A DNA stretch of 64,000 nucleotides from Ceratodon purpureus (GCA_014871385.1 CM026422.1:24173014-24237013); one strand, 5' to 3'. Shown: positions 45,454-57,787, counted from the first letter of the stretch. The notes: generated by a model not told the origin, from the letters alone. A program made the numbers and translations.

Positions 45454-48400
45454 AGAAGAAGAAGAAGAAGCTCTCATTACTTTCCATAGAACAGGGCAGA
45501 AAGAATGTTTTGAGCACAATGTCCAAGAGAGAAAATCAATTTTCAGTATGAAACTTAGGGAACATGACTTTGAAAATGCAACTTGGAATGGTAATGCAGA
45601 TCACATCAGTGTCAACCAAGCTCAACCTTCACTAGTAAGATCATAAGATAAGTAGACAAGTGAGTAAATCAGTACCTGTAATGCAAAACTGACATCTTCG
45701 TCTCGTGTTGTAGAAGGCCACACACCACAACTGGGTTTGTCTTGTAGGACTTCAATAAAGGTTCAACTTTGGATGCAGGAACTTGCAGGATATGTAATCT
45801 CACAAAGCACCCAGTAGCAAAGCTGCCCTCTTGGATGCCAGAGTCAATTTCTTTAACTTTTGATAAAACACTTTTTTGGGTTCTAGGAAAATTATCGAAG
45901 GCAAAGATTTTGGCATACTCAAATGGCAATGATTCCTGCTCCCGACAAAATCATTGATGTTCAATGTTAGACCTACTATATGTGCGAGAAAAGTAATATT
46001 ATGTGTCAAAGCAGTATTTGAAAAGCACCCACAACAGCAAGTGCAGTGTCAGCAAGCTATTCATGAACTTAAATGTATTAAAATTGAATATCAACAACAT
46101 CGAAACATCCATACGGATATCCTTGTGCCTAAACAATTAGCAGGACAAAAAAGAAGAGTTAATGTCGTTACCTTTGGATCCCAAGGTGAGGTACGAAGAG
46201 ATTTCAAGCCCCTATACTTTGCAAACCGTTGCCGAGCAGGTATATCGCTCGGAGTGTCCACTTCGTCAGGAAATTCTGTACCCAAAGTAGAACACAGAAA
46301 CGAAACCGATAATTAGAACTGCTTAAAAGATACTCCTGATCGTAAAATGCGAGCAGAGGAATAGTAGCACCAGATCAATAAGAGTCCTAAGTACCTTCAT
46401 CGGCAGCATGAGCAGCCTTCAAACGCTCTATTTCTGACTTCCTCTGCTCCGGTGTCAAGTCTTCTTCATCCTGAAAATTGAATAAAACAATTATGAATCA
46501 CACCACAATATGTATAGACCAAATCAAGCAATCAATAACCAAACAATACAAACCAGGATAAGAAACAAGATTCTTGAACTGAACTGTACCAATTTGGACA
46601 TGCATCCAAACTGCTGCTACGATGAACTGTTTTGAAATAACAAGTCCTCAAAATTTACGTACACGTCCCTTAATCCTGAAAACAAATACAATACAGTCCA
46701 GAAACCACCTATAAATAGCGAAACTCAAATTTGGGTACTGACCATCATCTCGCTTCTTGTGTCGTCACCATCCCAAACAGATGTTGCTCGGTCATCTTCA
46801 CTAATGACACTGCCCTCTCTGTCATCATCCATAGCTTGTGCGTCTAAGCCAGCACCTTCCATATCATCATCAGCATCGTCGTCATCACCAGCATCTCCCT
46901 CCTCCTGATCAGAGTCCTCTACAATCCAGGCAGCCTGCATTCAAAATGCTCTCTGTTAAACAACTAATGCAAGCTAAAATTCCAAAAAAAACAGGCTCTT
47001 GGTACAGCTGTAAACCAGTAAAAAAATCGTCCCCCATATCACTGTACTAAAGTAATCGCAAACAACCACCTCATCACAAGTATAGCGAGCCTTACTGCAC
47101 TATGGATATGAAATTTACTTAATGGGCTAAAGAAGCTGTTGCACAAAAGAATTAAGACCAGTAATGCAGATGGTTCGAAATATCAGATTTCGCATTATAA
47201 CCTGATACTCAGATGTGCCTCGGGGTAACACACGTTTCTTTTTGCGATGTTTTGCTTTTCCAGCCTGTGCAAGCTCCTCTTCCGTTGGCCAAGTCTACAA
47301 AATATATGAGACCACAAGGTCAGCAAATGCGAATAGCCAGTCGGATAGGGCAGGGTTATTTGTGTCAATGCGTCATAAAACCAGGCGTTAAGTATCCATA
47401 ACGAGCATCCTTTTAAAGCCCAAATCATGAGAGCAAGGACGCTGCTAATAGCCACTGGCCTTCGAAAGGTATTCTGGAAGCATATTACATAGTCACTACA
47501 TCAGCAGGACTTCAAACGACCATACGATTCCAAAATGGTGCTCAACTTCAAAGAAGGTGTAAAGAGATACCTGTTCTCCAGCAAGATCATCAGGGATGTT
47601 CTCAACGATAAGAGCCTCCTGTAATGCAGGGTTGGCAACCACAGATGTGCTAGCCTGATGTACACACCACATAAAATTCTTAGAAACATTAAAAATGATT
47701 TGTTTCAAACTCACAGAAGATTTCCGTGAGAACCACTCTCTTGAAGTCAAACAGAAACACTCAATATACTTGAATACTCTTTGTCAAAAACGTGAACGCA
47801 AAAATTGTAGTGTAAGTTAGTAGAACTTCACCTTCTGGCCTGCAGACACATCTTCGACTTGCATACTGTCTCCACTAACATTTTGACGCTTCTGCTGCCT
47901 CAAAGGACATGGATCTTCCACCATGTCAATCTGCTTCAGCTGAAAGTCACCTACACCAGCTAAATGTACCTGCACCCGAATACCGACAATAAGATTAAAA
48001 TCACATGGTAAAACCCTGCATGTGAAATTCTAGGTGAGAATTACACGCATGCAGTACTTTAATAAAAGCCATCAATTTCATCTCGCAAAGACGATCCTCG
48101 TCAAGATAACACTGTTCTCTAACGCAACTGTCTCATCTACCCAAAGAAATGAAAACAGGAGAAATTTAAAACAAACAAACAAATATTGAAAAAAACCGTT
48201 CGCTTCAAAGTTCACTTAACGCGATATGAATTACATACCAGCTGATTGACGGATATGGCTCGAGAACGAACATAGCCAGACACCCGCAAAATGCCGGTTC
48301 CTGAAGAATTAGGATCTGCCTCGTATTCTAGCTGCAAAAGGAATAGAACCAATATGAGAAAGCCGACAACTTTGTACTTAGTATAATCCCAACGATTGAG

Positions 48401-51225
48401 ATAATGAAGTACATGTACGATAATATTGGTCGTTGTTGTGGAAATCGATCATATACCTGTTGAGCAACCAGATAAGGACGTTGCGCGCGCCAGGTTGGGT
48501 TTGATAAACGCTGCTCTGCCAGATGGCGCAATACCTGTGTGTCCAAACGGAAAATTAGCATCTGGTATATCATACTCTCGTCTAACTCATGTGATAGGCT
48601 GAGTCGCTGGCATCGGCAACGTTCCTGAAGACTTGCAGTCTAAGGGCAAGGCACACAGATGGAAAAGCAAAAATGTGGGAGAATGATAACATCATATTCT
48701 GAACGTACCTGCTGACACTCATCTGTGGAATCAGCAACATGCATCTTCGTATCTTCTAGAAGTTCAGTCTCCAACGCTGCAAGCGCACCTTTTTTAACAT
48801 CTGATTTCTTCTTTGCCGCAACATCAGCTAGACCCTGTTCAAATTACAGCAGTTCCAAAAAACTCAGAATGAAGAATTATGTGACGAACCTAAAAACACT
48901 GCACAAATATGCAATCATCGAACTAAGGATCGAGACAAGACGTCCAATTACATTTCTTCAATGTGCAGTCGAAAATTAAACGCAATATATACAAGTGTTT
49001 ATAAAATGGTAACATTCAATATCCAGACCGAAAGATGGAAACGTGCCAAATAATTTGATTTTCACAAAGCATCAAGATTTCATCACAGAAGTACTGGAAG
49101 GACTTACCACCAGTAGTCCGGTAGTTACTGGGAGGCCCAAAGATCTCAACATTGACAGACATTTCCTTCCGCTTGGATCAATATACCCGCCTTCGTCTGG
49201 CACGACATGACCAACGAATGCAACAATATCTGCCACCTGCATCCAATGAACCGAATACGTGAATCCACACGGACGCAAGTACTGATACTAGTACTCCTCA
49301 GCAATAAAAATAAAACAAAATAAATATTAGCGTAGGTGCAAAGAATGATACAGGAGCCATCAAATATAACAAGTGGTTCTGGACATACCTTCGCAACTTC
49401 AAGACATGCTTGTAAATCATCACGTGGCGCTTCTATAATCTGTTAATTAAGAAGCCCAGACATTAGGAACAGGCCAGAATCCAAAGAAATTCAAGATTAC
49501 ATCTCTAAATGAATTGATAAAGCACATGCAACCTCAACACTTCTGACACTTAATAGAACAGTTTGTGGTCACGTTAAAATGCACCGTCTCAAGACAGACG
49601 TCTTAATATGCATTAAATGCAGTTGTCTTCCTGGTATTGGCATCTATATTGTGTGGTTTCTTCTTAGACTTTAAGATCATAAATACGTAAATCCATGACA
49701 TATTGTTCATGTGTGCTAGGTTTGAAGTAAGTGATCTGAATGCGACACTCTAGTAGTATGCTCACCGTCAGGCGAAGCTTGAAGCGGGGAACAGCAACTG
49801 TAATCGCTCCCGGTTCCTTGTTCTCTCGCACAAAGGTACTTTCTGTATCCATAGCGTCGCCATTTTGACCAATGGTTCCATTCACTTCTGCTGTCTGGCA
49901 CACCGCCAATATTCGCTCCTTCAAGGCTTCAACATTGACCTTTGCTGAAAGACCTACAAGAGCCTGGGAGAATGACGAATCAAAAAGTTCAAGTCAGCAG
50001 TTCAACAGATTACTAACCATACGTGACTACAAAAACCAGCAACTTACGCATTTCCGGAATGCGGTTTTACTTGCAGAACCACGATCAGCCCAATAAATGT
50101 AAGAAGGACTAACCAAAATCCTTGGGGCACTCGAAGGGCTGCTGCTTGCACGCTTCTCAGCTAACACACCGGCTCTCTTTTGCTCGCGAATCTGCTCAGG
50201 AGAAAAATAATAGGGACCGTCACTCTCTACGGTAAAAATACACATCGATCGGCAAAACAACACGTATGAAAAAACGAATGTTCGGCAGACGTCTTCCGGA
50301 AGAGTTCTATTATACTAATGTAATGCCCCCATGGATGAGATCACCAAAGCCTTTGAAACCCTAATTATTGAAAACTAAAAAAAGTAGGCTTCGTACGTTC
50401 TTGTTCCGCTGGTGTCTTATCTCTCGAGCAGCTTGGCCGGGTGGAGGAACACGCGCAGCACCTTTTCCAGCAACTTTGTCGCCTGTACATACATTATTGG
50501 CATTGCCAACTAAATAAACATCACGACAGCTTCAAGTCGTTCCAAATTTTGAGCTGAAAGAGTGAATTTTTTTCTATCTCTCTCTTCCACGCACACACAC
50601 ACCCTCCTTGACCTAAAATCAACAGTATCGACACCCTCGCCATCGCCACAACCAAACTCATCCTTCAATTTCACATAGACTATCCCCACTGATCTAAAAC
50701 CAATGCCCGTCCGTCCACTTTCCAAAACAATCCAACTTCATCAGAACACTCCAACACACTAGGAACCAAAACGTCATGGAACACGAAGACAACAAAATTC
50801 GGACAATACAAAGACACTGAATCAACAAGTTCACCCAAAGATAAGCCTCCCCACAGTGCGAATTTCACATTAAAAACTAGTAAAAGCTACTACCAATTCG
50901 AACACATCCACTGCTCCTAGGTCCAGCTAACCTTCAACCAACAATTCCAATTCGAAGCCACAAACCTAATGCACCAAAAATCTGCTAGACATAAGCCCCC
51001 ACCCCAGAAACCTCTAAACCTCGAAGGTAAAACTCCAGTTGCAAGAGATCATTGCGGTATGAGTGTGAGTAGATTGTGAGATGAGTTTAAGATAATTGTG
51101 AGGTAGAGGTGGTTGGTGAGTTGTTGGTTACCAGAGGAGAGCTTGTGAGCATTCCGGGAGGACTTGGAGGCGAAGCGCGTCTTGTGAGCCTTGTTCTTCT
51201 GGGTTCTGCCAGAGCCGCCCGCCAT
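43781..51225 (-). CDS. TSR1: TSR1, pre-rRNA processing / 40S maturation factor (21 exons)
   Basis: A GTPase-like factor of the Bms1/Tsr1 family that acts in late cytoplasmic 40S subunit assembly. Exons by splice site and phase: 51225-51132, 50482-50397, 50191-50114, 49963-49766, 49439-49389, 49236-49108, 48834-48709, 48534-48457, 48331-48239, 47969-47832, 47654-47571, 47294-47202, 46934-46743, 46470-46395, 46275-46172, 45935-45676, 45363-45277, 45082-44858, 44534-44456, 44264-44201, 43890-43781. They sum to 2445 bp (814 residues), close to human (804) and yeast (788). Signatures: basic start [48 protein letters not shown], an Asp/Glu-rich block (exon 13), [30 protein letters not shown] and, last, [16 protein letters not shown] and YPKWP. 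All introns use GT-AG and phases agree throughout. No classical GTP-binding P-loop is visible, as known for Tsr1. Confidence 0.94.
45417..45470. repeat. Poly-A / (GAA)n microsatellite in a TSR1 intron
   Basis: A run of over 30 A is followed by six GAA units, between exons 16 and 17 of TSR1. Confidence 0.9.
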
Positions 51226-51361
51226 GGCGACGGAGCGGGGGAGAAAGCGGGAGAGGGAGGGAGAGGGAGGGAGAGGGAGGCTCTAGCACAGGGAGGACGC
51301 CATGGCCATGCTGTGCGACTGCGACTGCGACAGCAGCGTCAGGTGAGCTCGGCTTGGGACT

Positions 51362-51435
51362 AAACCCTGGAAAACAGAGTGAGTGAGTGCGTCGGAGTGT
51401 GTTTGGTTAAACCCTAGAGAGGCCAAAACCCTGCA
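51362..51435. promoter_or_regulatory. Cluster of telo-box-like motifs upstream of TSR1
   Basis: Within 200 bp upstream of the TSR1 start are AAACCCTGG (51362-51370), AAACCCTAG (51409-51417) and another AAACCCTG near 51427. A perfect AAACCCTAA lies in intron 2 (50356-50364). Telo-boxes are common in promoters of plant ribosomal and ribosome-biogenesis genes, which fits the gene. Function here is inferred. Confidence 0.45.
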
Positions 51436-51439
51436 GTCA

Positions 51440-51764
51440 TGTGTTCAGGCCAGGCGGCTCTTGAGTCTTGTCTTCCCCACCTCCACCAGCCCTAACTTAA
51501 TTAATAAGTTAACACATGATATGGCCAGGCTCAGCTTACAATACCAACTTCCCCTCTATTTTATTTTACATAACCAACATGTTAACACCCAAAGGGGAAA
51601 GAATAAAATTATAAATTATTCTTGTCTGATTAGTAAACTTTTACATTGATCCTTTGTAACATTCTTCTATTTACTTTTAGATTTTATACACAAGGAATTG
51701 ATATCATCGTTTTTGAAATTGTCAAAACTATAAAAAATATATATATATAATATAGTAATTACAC

Positions 51765-51808
<44 letters not shown>

Positions 51809-52145
51809 GTGTAGTATTCTTTTTTAAATGCAAATTCAACCTACTAGCTAGCTTCTTAAAAAGTACAATTTTTTTATTATTGTACATGTTTTTGACACAT
51901 TTAATAAAGATTATTTTTCCCCTGAAGACAAAAGGTGCTAATTTTTTGTAAATAATTTCTTTTGATCATTCAATTTAAAGTGAATCACGAGTCAGTCATT
52001 TGATATCTCCATAAAGCATCAAATATTCCAATTACAATCTTTTTTCATAAGTTCATAATAATTACAAACATTTAGATTTAACCTAGTTGGAGAATGAATA
52101 ATGGTATGATTGAAAGAAATGTGCAATTTAATTTGTATTTCTTTC
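51440..52145. other. AT-rich intergenic with (AT)n microsatellite
   Basis: TATATA repeats lie at about 51739-51750 and 51769-51800. No gene is seen. Confidence 0.5.
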
Positions 52146-52151
52146 CTTATA

Positions 52152-53093
52152 CCGTAGGTTAAGAGCAGGTTCGGCAAATAATAATTCCAAAAACAGATGC
52201 CGAAAATTTTAGGATATTATTGGCAATTTTAGCCGAAAATAATATGTATTATTTTTCAAAATTGCCAAAAAGTAAGAAGTTTTTACTTCTCACTAGAATT
52301 TTACCTATAGTGGAAACTAATACGAATTGTGAAGGAGAGAATGTGCTCCTTTTGTAATCAAGCTCACTCACATTAGTTCACAAAGAATATGGGTTAAGAA
52401 GTAGCAAGACACTAAGTGAGGCTTTTCAAATGTGTTGTACACAGATTTTTGGAGTCCAATTGAGCATAGAAGATGAAGTTTTAGAGAATTGTGTTTAACT
52501 AACAAAAGTTGAGAAATCAATCCTTCTTCTACCTCCAACAAGTTTTGTGTTAAAATGAGTCTTTATGCAAAAGATATGAACAAATCATTGCAGCCATGTA
52601 AAGATCCAAAAAAAAAATTGCATTCATAACAGTTTTTCGGAGGTCATTTGTGCATAGAAGATTAACTTTTTTGAAATTTTGTTGGTCTTAGAAAAGCTTT
52701 AAAATCAAGTAATCTTTCACCTCCAACAAATTTTATGTCATTTGAAGACTATATGCAAAAGTTATGTGTGTTATAAAAAAAAGACTAACTAAGTGCTTCA
52801 CCTCAAAGTTCACATTTCCCATATGCATTGTTGGACACAACTCCACTCCACTTGAATAAAGTAGAGAGCATTCTCACAACGTCACTTGCATCTAACTTGT
52901 AATGTAATGCATGAATGTTGTACATGATACAAACTTAAGTAGAAATGTAAAAAATGATTAAAGCCGAATTTTTTAAAATTTAAGAAGAAAGATGCCGAAA
53001 TTTTGAATATACTATTTTTAGGTGACAAACACTAAAATCATAAATTAATTAATTATTCGGCAAGATAGCGCCGAAGCTGCTCTTAACCTACGG
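52152..53093. mobile_element. 942-bp TIR element with TA flanks
   Basis: The left end reads CCGTAGGTTAAGAGCAGGTT and the right end on the minus strand CCGTAGGTTAAGAGCAGCTT, each next to TA (52150-52151 and 53094-53095). The shared terminus continues with TTCGGC, about 24 bp with one mismatch. Inside are two imperfect copies of a segment with CACCTCCAACAA and TATGCAAAAG. There is no coding capacity. A TA duplication hints at a Tc1/mariner-type mobiliser, but the terminus is not a known one to me. Confidence 0.7.
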
Positions 53094-53476
53094 TACTTGA
53101 TGTTATAATTTATATCTAATTTATAAATATAAATGATTATTTTATGAATGCTTAGATATATATATTCATACATATTTATGAATATTTTATAACAATTGGT
53201 ATTTGGCAATTTCATGCATAAAATAGAGTTATTAGAAAAGGCACCAAAGTTTGTTTAGTTTTTATTTTGAATTTGCATATTTCTGCAAATTATAACTTAA
53301 CATTCAGAATACTATATATTTTGATTTAATTTTGATTTAATATTTAATTTTGATTTTAGTTACAATATTTCAAACTTCACTTATTCTTATTGAAGCCATG
53401 TGTTAAAACAAATCACATAAGCAAATTCTTATAGAATAAATTTTTTAAGGAATGATTTACTTCTTCTAAGTAACAA

Positions 53477-53668
53477 TCACCTTGACCAACTGCTTTGCAA
53501 CTTCATAGATGCATGACAATGTATCACTTTCTCCTCCAATCTCAAAAGCTCAAAAATGTCAATTCTTCCAAAATGCATTGAGGTTAATAAAGCAGGTAGC
53601 ACATTGTCATGCACTCTATGAAGTGTCATAATGGTTAACTCAAGATATCTTTCATTTGGGTGAAGCAA
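53477..53668 (-). other. Unrecognised open frame, possible decayed gene
   Basis: A minus-strand frame (LHPNERYLELTIMTLHRVHD...) has protein-like evenness, and similar traces run up to about 54.0 kb, with stops. No domain is named. Confidence 0.15.
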
Positions 53669-54079
53669 CTTATCTATGTAAAAAAATCAAAGCCACTAAA
53701 GACCATTTTTCCATAAATATTATACCTCACCATGCCTCTCATCCAACTTTTCCAAATCCTAACTCACACATAATACATCCAACTCAAATAGAGAAATAAA
53801 CCTACCAAATTCCTCCATGGTCAACTCGAAAATGTTACATGGCAACCATACTTCTTTGCCTTTACCCTCCAAAATTCACCAAGACAAGATTCTTCATCCT
53901 TCTTCCATCTAGTCAATTTGAAAACGAGTGCCTTCTTGTAGCTCAACTTTTTCTCTTATACTCCCTAACAATCCATTATTGAGAATCTGCTTGTGTGACT
54001 CTCCTGCTCATGTTAGTGTTTTTCCACACACAAACATATTTCATACATTGACAGGATATTGTGTAAATATTTCAAAGGT

Positions 54080-54538
54080 AAGGCACTAGGGCCATGTTGG
54101 TGAATTAAGAGAAGGGTTTGGAGATTCAGTTTGGGTGGATGGGCTGAGAGTTACTTCTCATCAAACTGGATGCAAGGCTAATTTCTTCGCTGCGCTTCAA
54201 GTGAGTCTTTCACATAATTTTCATGCGAAGACAATCCCAAATTCAACACAACAGTTGAGGATGCTGTTGCTGTTTTTTACTGTGCTTTCTTACATGAACG
54301 ATTCTCCTGCATTGGTTAAGGTCTAAGGTTTGCTATGGTTGATGTTTAGCGGAGAGGATGATGGAGCGGTGGAATTTTTACAGGAGCTTAGTTTATTTTA
54401 TTGTCCGACAGTATGAGATCATGCCCAACTTGTCTTTCACTTGGAAGGCAATCACAGTTATAGGCTTCAGCTGCAGAAAGGCTGTCCTTTCTTGACATGG
54501 AAAAAAAAAATCTTAGATTTTGTGGAAATTCCCCGAAG
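54080..54538 (+). other. Exon-like fragment of an unknown gene, left of the Tc1 element
   Basis: A frame reading FGDSVWVDGLRVTSHQTGC and KANFFAALQ runs to a GTGAGT donor near 54200, and further exon-like pieces follow up to the Tc1 insertion site. On the other side (57040-57226) a charged, coiled-coil-like frame (IKDRIEKSKVRRDRMQAL) ends at GGTGAG. They may be parts of one host gene interrupted by the transposon, or unrelated. Confidence 0.2.
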
Positions 54539-55251
54539 TACAGTCAGGTACAGCTCATTTACGAATTCTTGCCCTCAGCCTTCTCTGTGCTTCACAAATT
54601 CCAAAACTTTAAAAATTTGCCAATGTCGGTGGAATTGGTTGTTGACTTCGAATTTTTTTCACCTGGTCCCACTGCTAGAACTAGGCCGAAGACTTATTTC
54701 TCCGCCGTCAAATGCAATACCATTTTCAGAAGAAAAATTTAAATCTCAACATGGGCTTCACATGGCCACGCCGCCCCCTCATGCTTATCGCCACCGCTCT
54801 CCCAATTGAGAGATATAACATGCCTGTTATCTCAATGCATTCAAGCTCCACATATGCTTGGCAACAAGGTCCCCAAGCCTTAGAACATCTCCCATGCTCC
54901 CTCGCCCCTGCATTTCCCGAAATGCATAGGATATACCCAGTTCACGAATGCCCAGGTTTAGCTCAGGTTCAGCTCAGAAAAGCAGCCCAGGTTATGCTCA
55001 GGAGCTCGAGGAGGGAGTATTTATCCTTGTGAGATTGCCGAACCCCAGTGCTTATGGGATAATCTGCAAGCACTTCTTCTGAGAAAGTTACTCATCGGCA
55101 TAGTACTCCTGCTTTTCTGACGAGATCCTCGAATACCGAAGTGAATGGAAGTATATTCATGTGTGTGTCATGGCTTTCAGAAATTAGATGCTATTTCTGC
55201 AAGGCATTAAAACTGAGCTGCCTGGGCTTTGCCGTATGTTGTTATGTGCAG

Positions 55252-55368
55252 GATTTTGGTTATCCCCAAACCACATCAACAGAAGGTCTCAAGTCATTTG
55301 TGTTTAATGAGCCTGTGGTCATAGATGCTGGTCGGATACCTTCACTGGGCCCAACTGCTATGTTCGTT
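55252..55368 (+). pseudogene. Captured exon of AP-4 complex subunit mu
   Basis: The 39 codons read DFGYPQTTSTEGLKSFVF then NEPVVIDAGRIPSLGP, matching the conserved segment of plant AP-4 mu, the medium subunit of an adaptor complex in trans-Golgi and vacuolar sorting. The exon is bounded by a TGCAG acceptor and a GTAAGT donor, so it was taken up as genomic DNA and not from mRNA. No other AP-4 mu exon is found inside or outside the transposon. The frame is intact, which suggests recent capture. Confidence 0.75.
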
Positions 55369-55732
55369 GTAAGTTTCTTTTCCAAGTCACTAGTTGATGG
55401 ATCTTAGCTTTGTTGAAAATGAGAGCAGTTTCTGGTTCTGCATAGATATGTTGAGATGCTGGTTCTGCATAGATCTGTTGAGATGCTGCTTGAAGTGGAT
55501 ACTGATTCGAAACTGGTTCAACTTGAAGTGGATATTGCCATCAGACAGCTTGAAGTGGATAATGATTCAGCGTCTTATGAGCTCAGCTTCAATCGTTTCT
55601 TCTCAATTCCACATCATCTTCAAATATATATTTGGTGAGTTTTATTTCCATATCTTCTTTGGTCTTATTTTACAATGAATTCTCAAATGTTTCTTCAATT
55701 CTCATAGACTTAATTGCAATTTACAGATCATC

Positions 55733-56746
55733 ATGCGTACCCGAACATTGAGCAATCACGAGAGGGGTCTAATCATAGAATTGAGGAATGCTGGGATTAA
55801 ATCTGGACGGATTGCAGAATTACTGGGAATGCCTCGTTCTACCGTTTCCACAGTTCTAACAAAATGGAAGAAATTTGGGTTTAATACCACTCAGAAACCT
55901 AAACCGCGACCACCAAAGCTATCTAATCGTTCAGTTAGGGATCTAGCACGCCTTGTTCAAGGAGATCGTCGATTAAATTTAGTATCAATTGCAGAGAGTT
56001 TTGGTGTTCATAGAAACACCATCCGCACTTACATGCGACAACTTGGATTTGGAAGTCGGGTAGCTATAAGGAAACCTTTCCTTAGTTTTATGCATAGAAA
56101 AAAGAGATTAGCATTTGCTCGTAGATACAGGCATTGGACAGCCGAAGATTGGTCAAAGATTATCTGGACCGATGAATGTTCTCATGAATTGGGTAAAGAT
56201 TCTCGGCGGATTCGAGTTTGGAGAAAAGGTCATGAAAAATATGCCGACCAATGTCTTGCGCCAACATTCAAATCAGGGAGAACATCCGTTATGGTGTGGG
56301 GAGCATTCACAGGTTTTGACAAGAGTCCTCTCGTTTTTTTACCAGAAGGGGAGCGAACGGCAATTCCTTTTGTGGAACATGTCTATGATAGTGTTCTCTG
56401 TGGCTTTTATTTCATGCACGATGCATCACATGAACTTCTCTTAATGGAAGATGGTGCTCCTGTGCATCGTGCTAAGCTTTCTGGACTTTGGAGACAAGCA
56501 CATGGCATTCAGAAATTGCAATGGCCTGCCAATTCACCCGACTTGAACTCCATTGAGAACCTTTGGAAAACCATGAAAAACAAGTTTCGTTATTACAAGA
56601 GACCGCGCAACAAGGAGGAAATGAGGGCACTCATTCAAGTCATTTGGAATGACATTTCTCTTGAACAACTCCAACGGCTGATTGAAACCATGCCTAGACA
56701 AATGCAAGCTGTGATTTCAGCAAGGGGGGGTAGCACTCGATGGTAG
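55733..56746 (+). CDS. Tc1/mariner DD34E transposase
   Basis: 337 residues, the usual length for a Tc1 transposase, from an ATG at 55733. Residues about 1-110 form the paired-type DNA-binding region with two helix-turn-helix motifs (GRIAELLGMPRSTVSTVL and then SIAESFGVHRNTIRTYMRQL). The catalytic domain follows: first Asp in IIWTDECSHELG (about 147), second Asp in LLMEDGAPVH (about 241), and Glu in NSPDLNSIENLW with exactly 34 residues between the second Asp and the Glu, so DD34E. Between them are VMVWGAF and LQWPANSPD, standard Tc1 blocks. All catalytic residues are present and the frame is open, so it could be active. A GTGAGT...TTACAG pair at 55635-55732 may be a leader intron. Confidence 0.93.
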   Translation: MRTRTLSNHERGLIIELRNAGIKSGRIAELLGMPRSTVSTVLTKWKKFGFNTTQKPKPRPPKLSNRSVRDLARLVQGDRRLNLVSIAESFGVHRNTIRTYMRQLGFGSRVAIRKPFLSFMHRKKRLAFARRYRHWTAEDWSKIIWTDECSHELGKDSRRIRVWRKGHEKYADQCLAPTFKSGRTSVMVWGAFTGFDKSPLVFLPEGERTAIPFVEHVYDSVLCGFYFMHDASHELLLMEDGAPVHRAKLSGLWRQAHGIQKLQWPANSPDLNSIENLWKTMKNKFRYYKRPRNKEEMRALIQVIWNDISLEQLQRLIETMPRQMQAVISARGGSTRW

Positions 56747-56989
56747 GTAGTTGGCACGTTAATTATAGAATGTTTCATTATTTGGAAGTTTCATGTATTT
56801 TTTTTTTTTTGTAAATAAAGTACTCTTCACTACGAACCCACAGCAACTTTCGGTTTGAAAATCGGACTGTTTTTGAGCATGATACAGCTTTCCCAAGTTC
56901 ATGAACTTCCCTGTGCACTTGGGCTGCAGACAAGAATTCGTAAATGAGCTGTACCTGACTGTACAATAGGATTTTCATGAAGTGATTGG

Positions 56990-57780
56990 AAAGTGAGAAC
57001 CTGTGCTAAGAGTGGCGTTGGGTTGTGCCGCGGCAATTTTGATTCATACAGCGATCGAACTCCACACGCTCCAATGCCCTGAGCAAGGGCTCCAGGCCTG
57101 GAAGAAATCTATAAAAGATAGAATCGAAAAATCTAAGGTTCGGAGGGACAGAATGCAAGCACTTGTAGATAGAGATGGAGAACACAAGAATCAAAGTTTG
57201 AGGACAAAAGTTCAGAGCTGGAGGTGAGAACAAGTAGAATCAGTCTTATTGGGCTAGGTTACCTTGCATCTCCTTGTCATCGTGTACAATTTGTGAGAAA
57301 CTACTGTAAAGTATTGTCAGAAATGAAACCACTTGCCTTGGTCACAAGAACCAGTAGCTGTATCAACTCACCAAGAGTTTACATCCAACAACCATACAGG
57401 AGTGACCAATGTCCAAGCTCCTCACGTTAATTCAAATTCTCAGTGGCCTTACCACATTCTCACAGCTAAAATTAGCAGTCCGTCCGTAAAGGTTGTCACT
57501 AATACTTCCAGGCACTTGGAAGCAATAGAAAGTCTAACCTGTGCCGTCTAAAAGAACCGAACTATGCCGTAAAATCCAGCAGGTGAGCAATTTTCCAGCA
57601 TGACCCCAGCAACTCGTTTCCCTTGAACACCTAATCTAACCAGCAGCAATCGATACTCACAAAATCTGGTCCATACTTTCTCGATAACAAATCTTTCAGA
57701 GCAGAGCTCTGTGCAAATGGACTCTGTTCTACACAAAGTACAAGCCGATGTTGGAACACGTGTTAAGATTTCCATGATGC
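56990..57780. other. Spacer between the Tc1 element and the SLP gene
   Basis: It contains the charged exon-like frame at 57040-57226 mentioned with the left flank. The rest probably includes the 3' UTR of the stomatin-like gene. No complete gene is seen. Confidence 0.3.
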
Positions 57781-57787
57781 ACAATCT

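Larger units (their letters stand above)
54541..56961 (+). mobile_element. Tc1-type transposon, complete, with a captured host exon
   Basis: The 2421-bp element is flanked by TA (54539-54540, 56962-56963). Its ends match perfectly for 31 bp: each begins CAGTCAGGTACAGCTCATTT and continues ACGAATTCTTG; similarity then fades. It contains the transposase gene 55733-56746 and, before it, about 1190 bp instead of the usual short leader. That leader holds one exon of the AP-4 mu gene (55252-55368) with its flanking intron splice sites, and a run of GAAGTGGAT-type small repeats (55480-55565). Perfect TIRs, a clean TA duplication and an open transposase frame suggest recent movement. Confidence 0.9.

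Noticed and set aside
46725-46940. Asp/Glu-rich exon suggesting a PAF1-like transcription factor
   Set aside because: The flanking exons, read in phase, spell TSR1 signatures. The acidic block is an internal exon of that gene.
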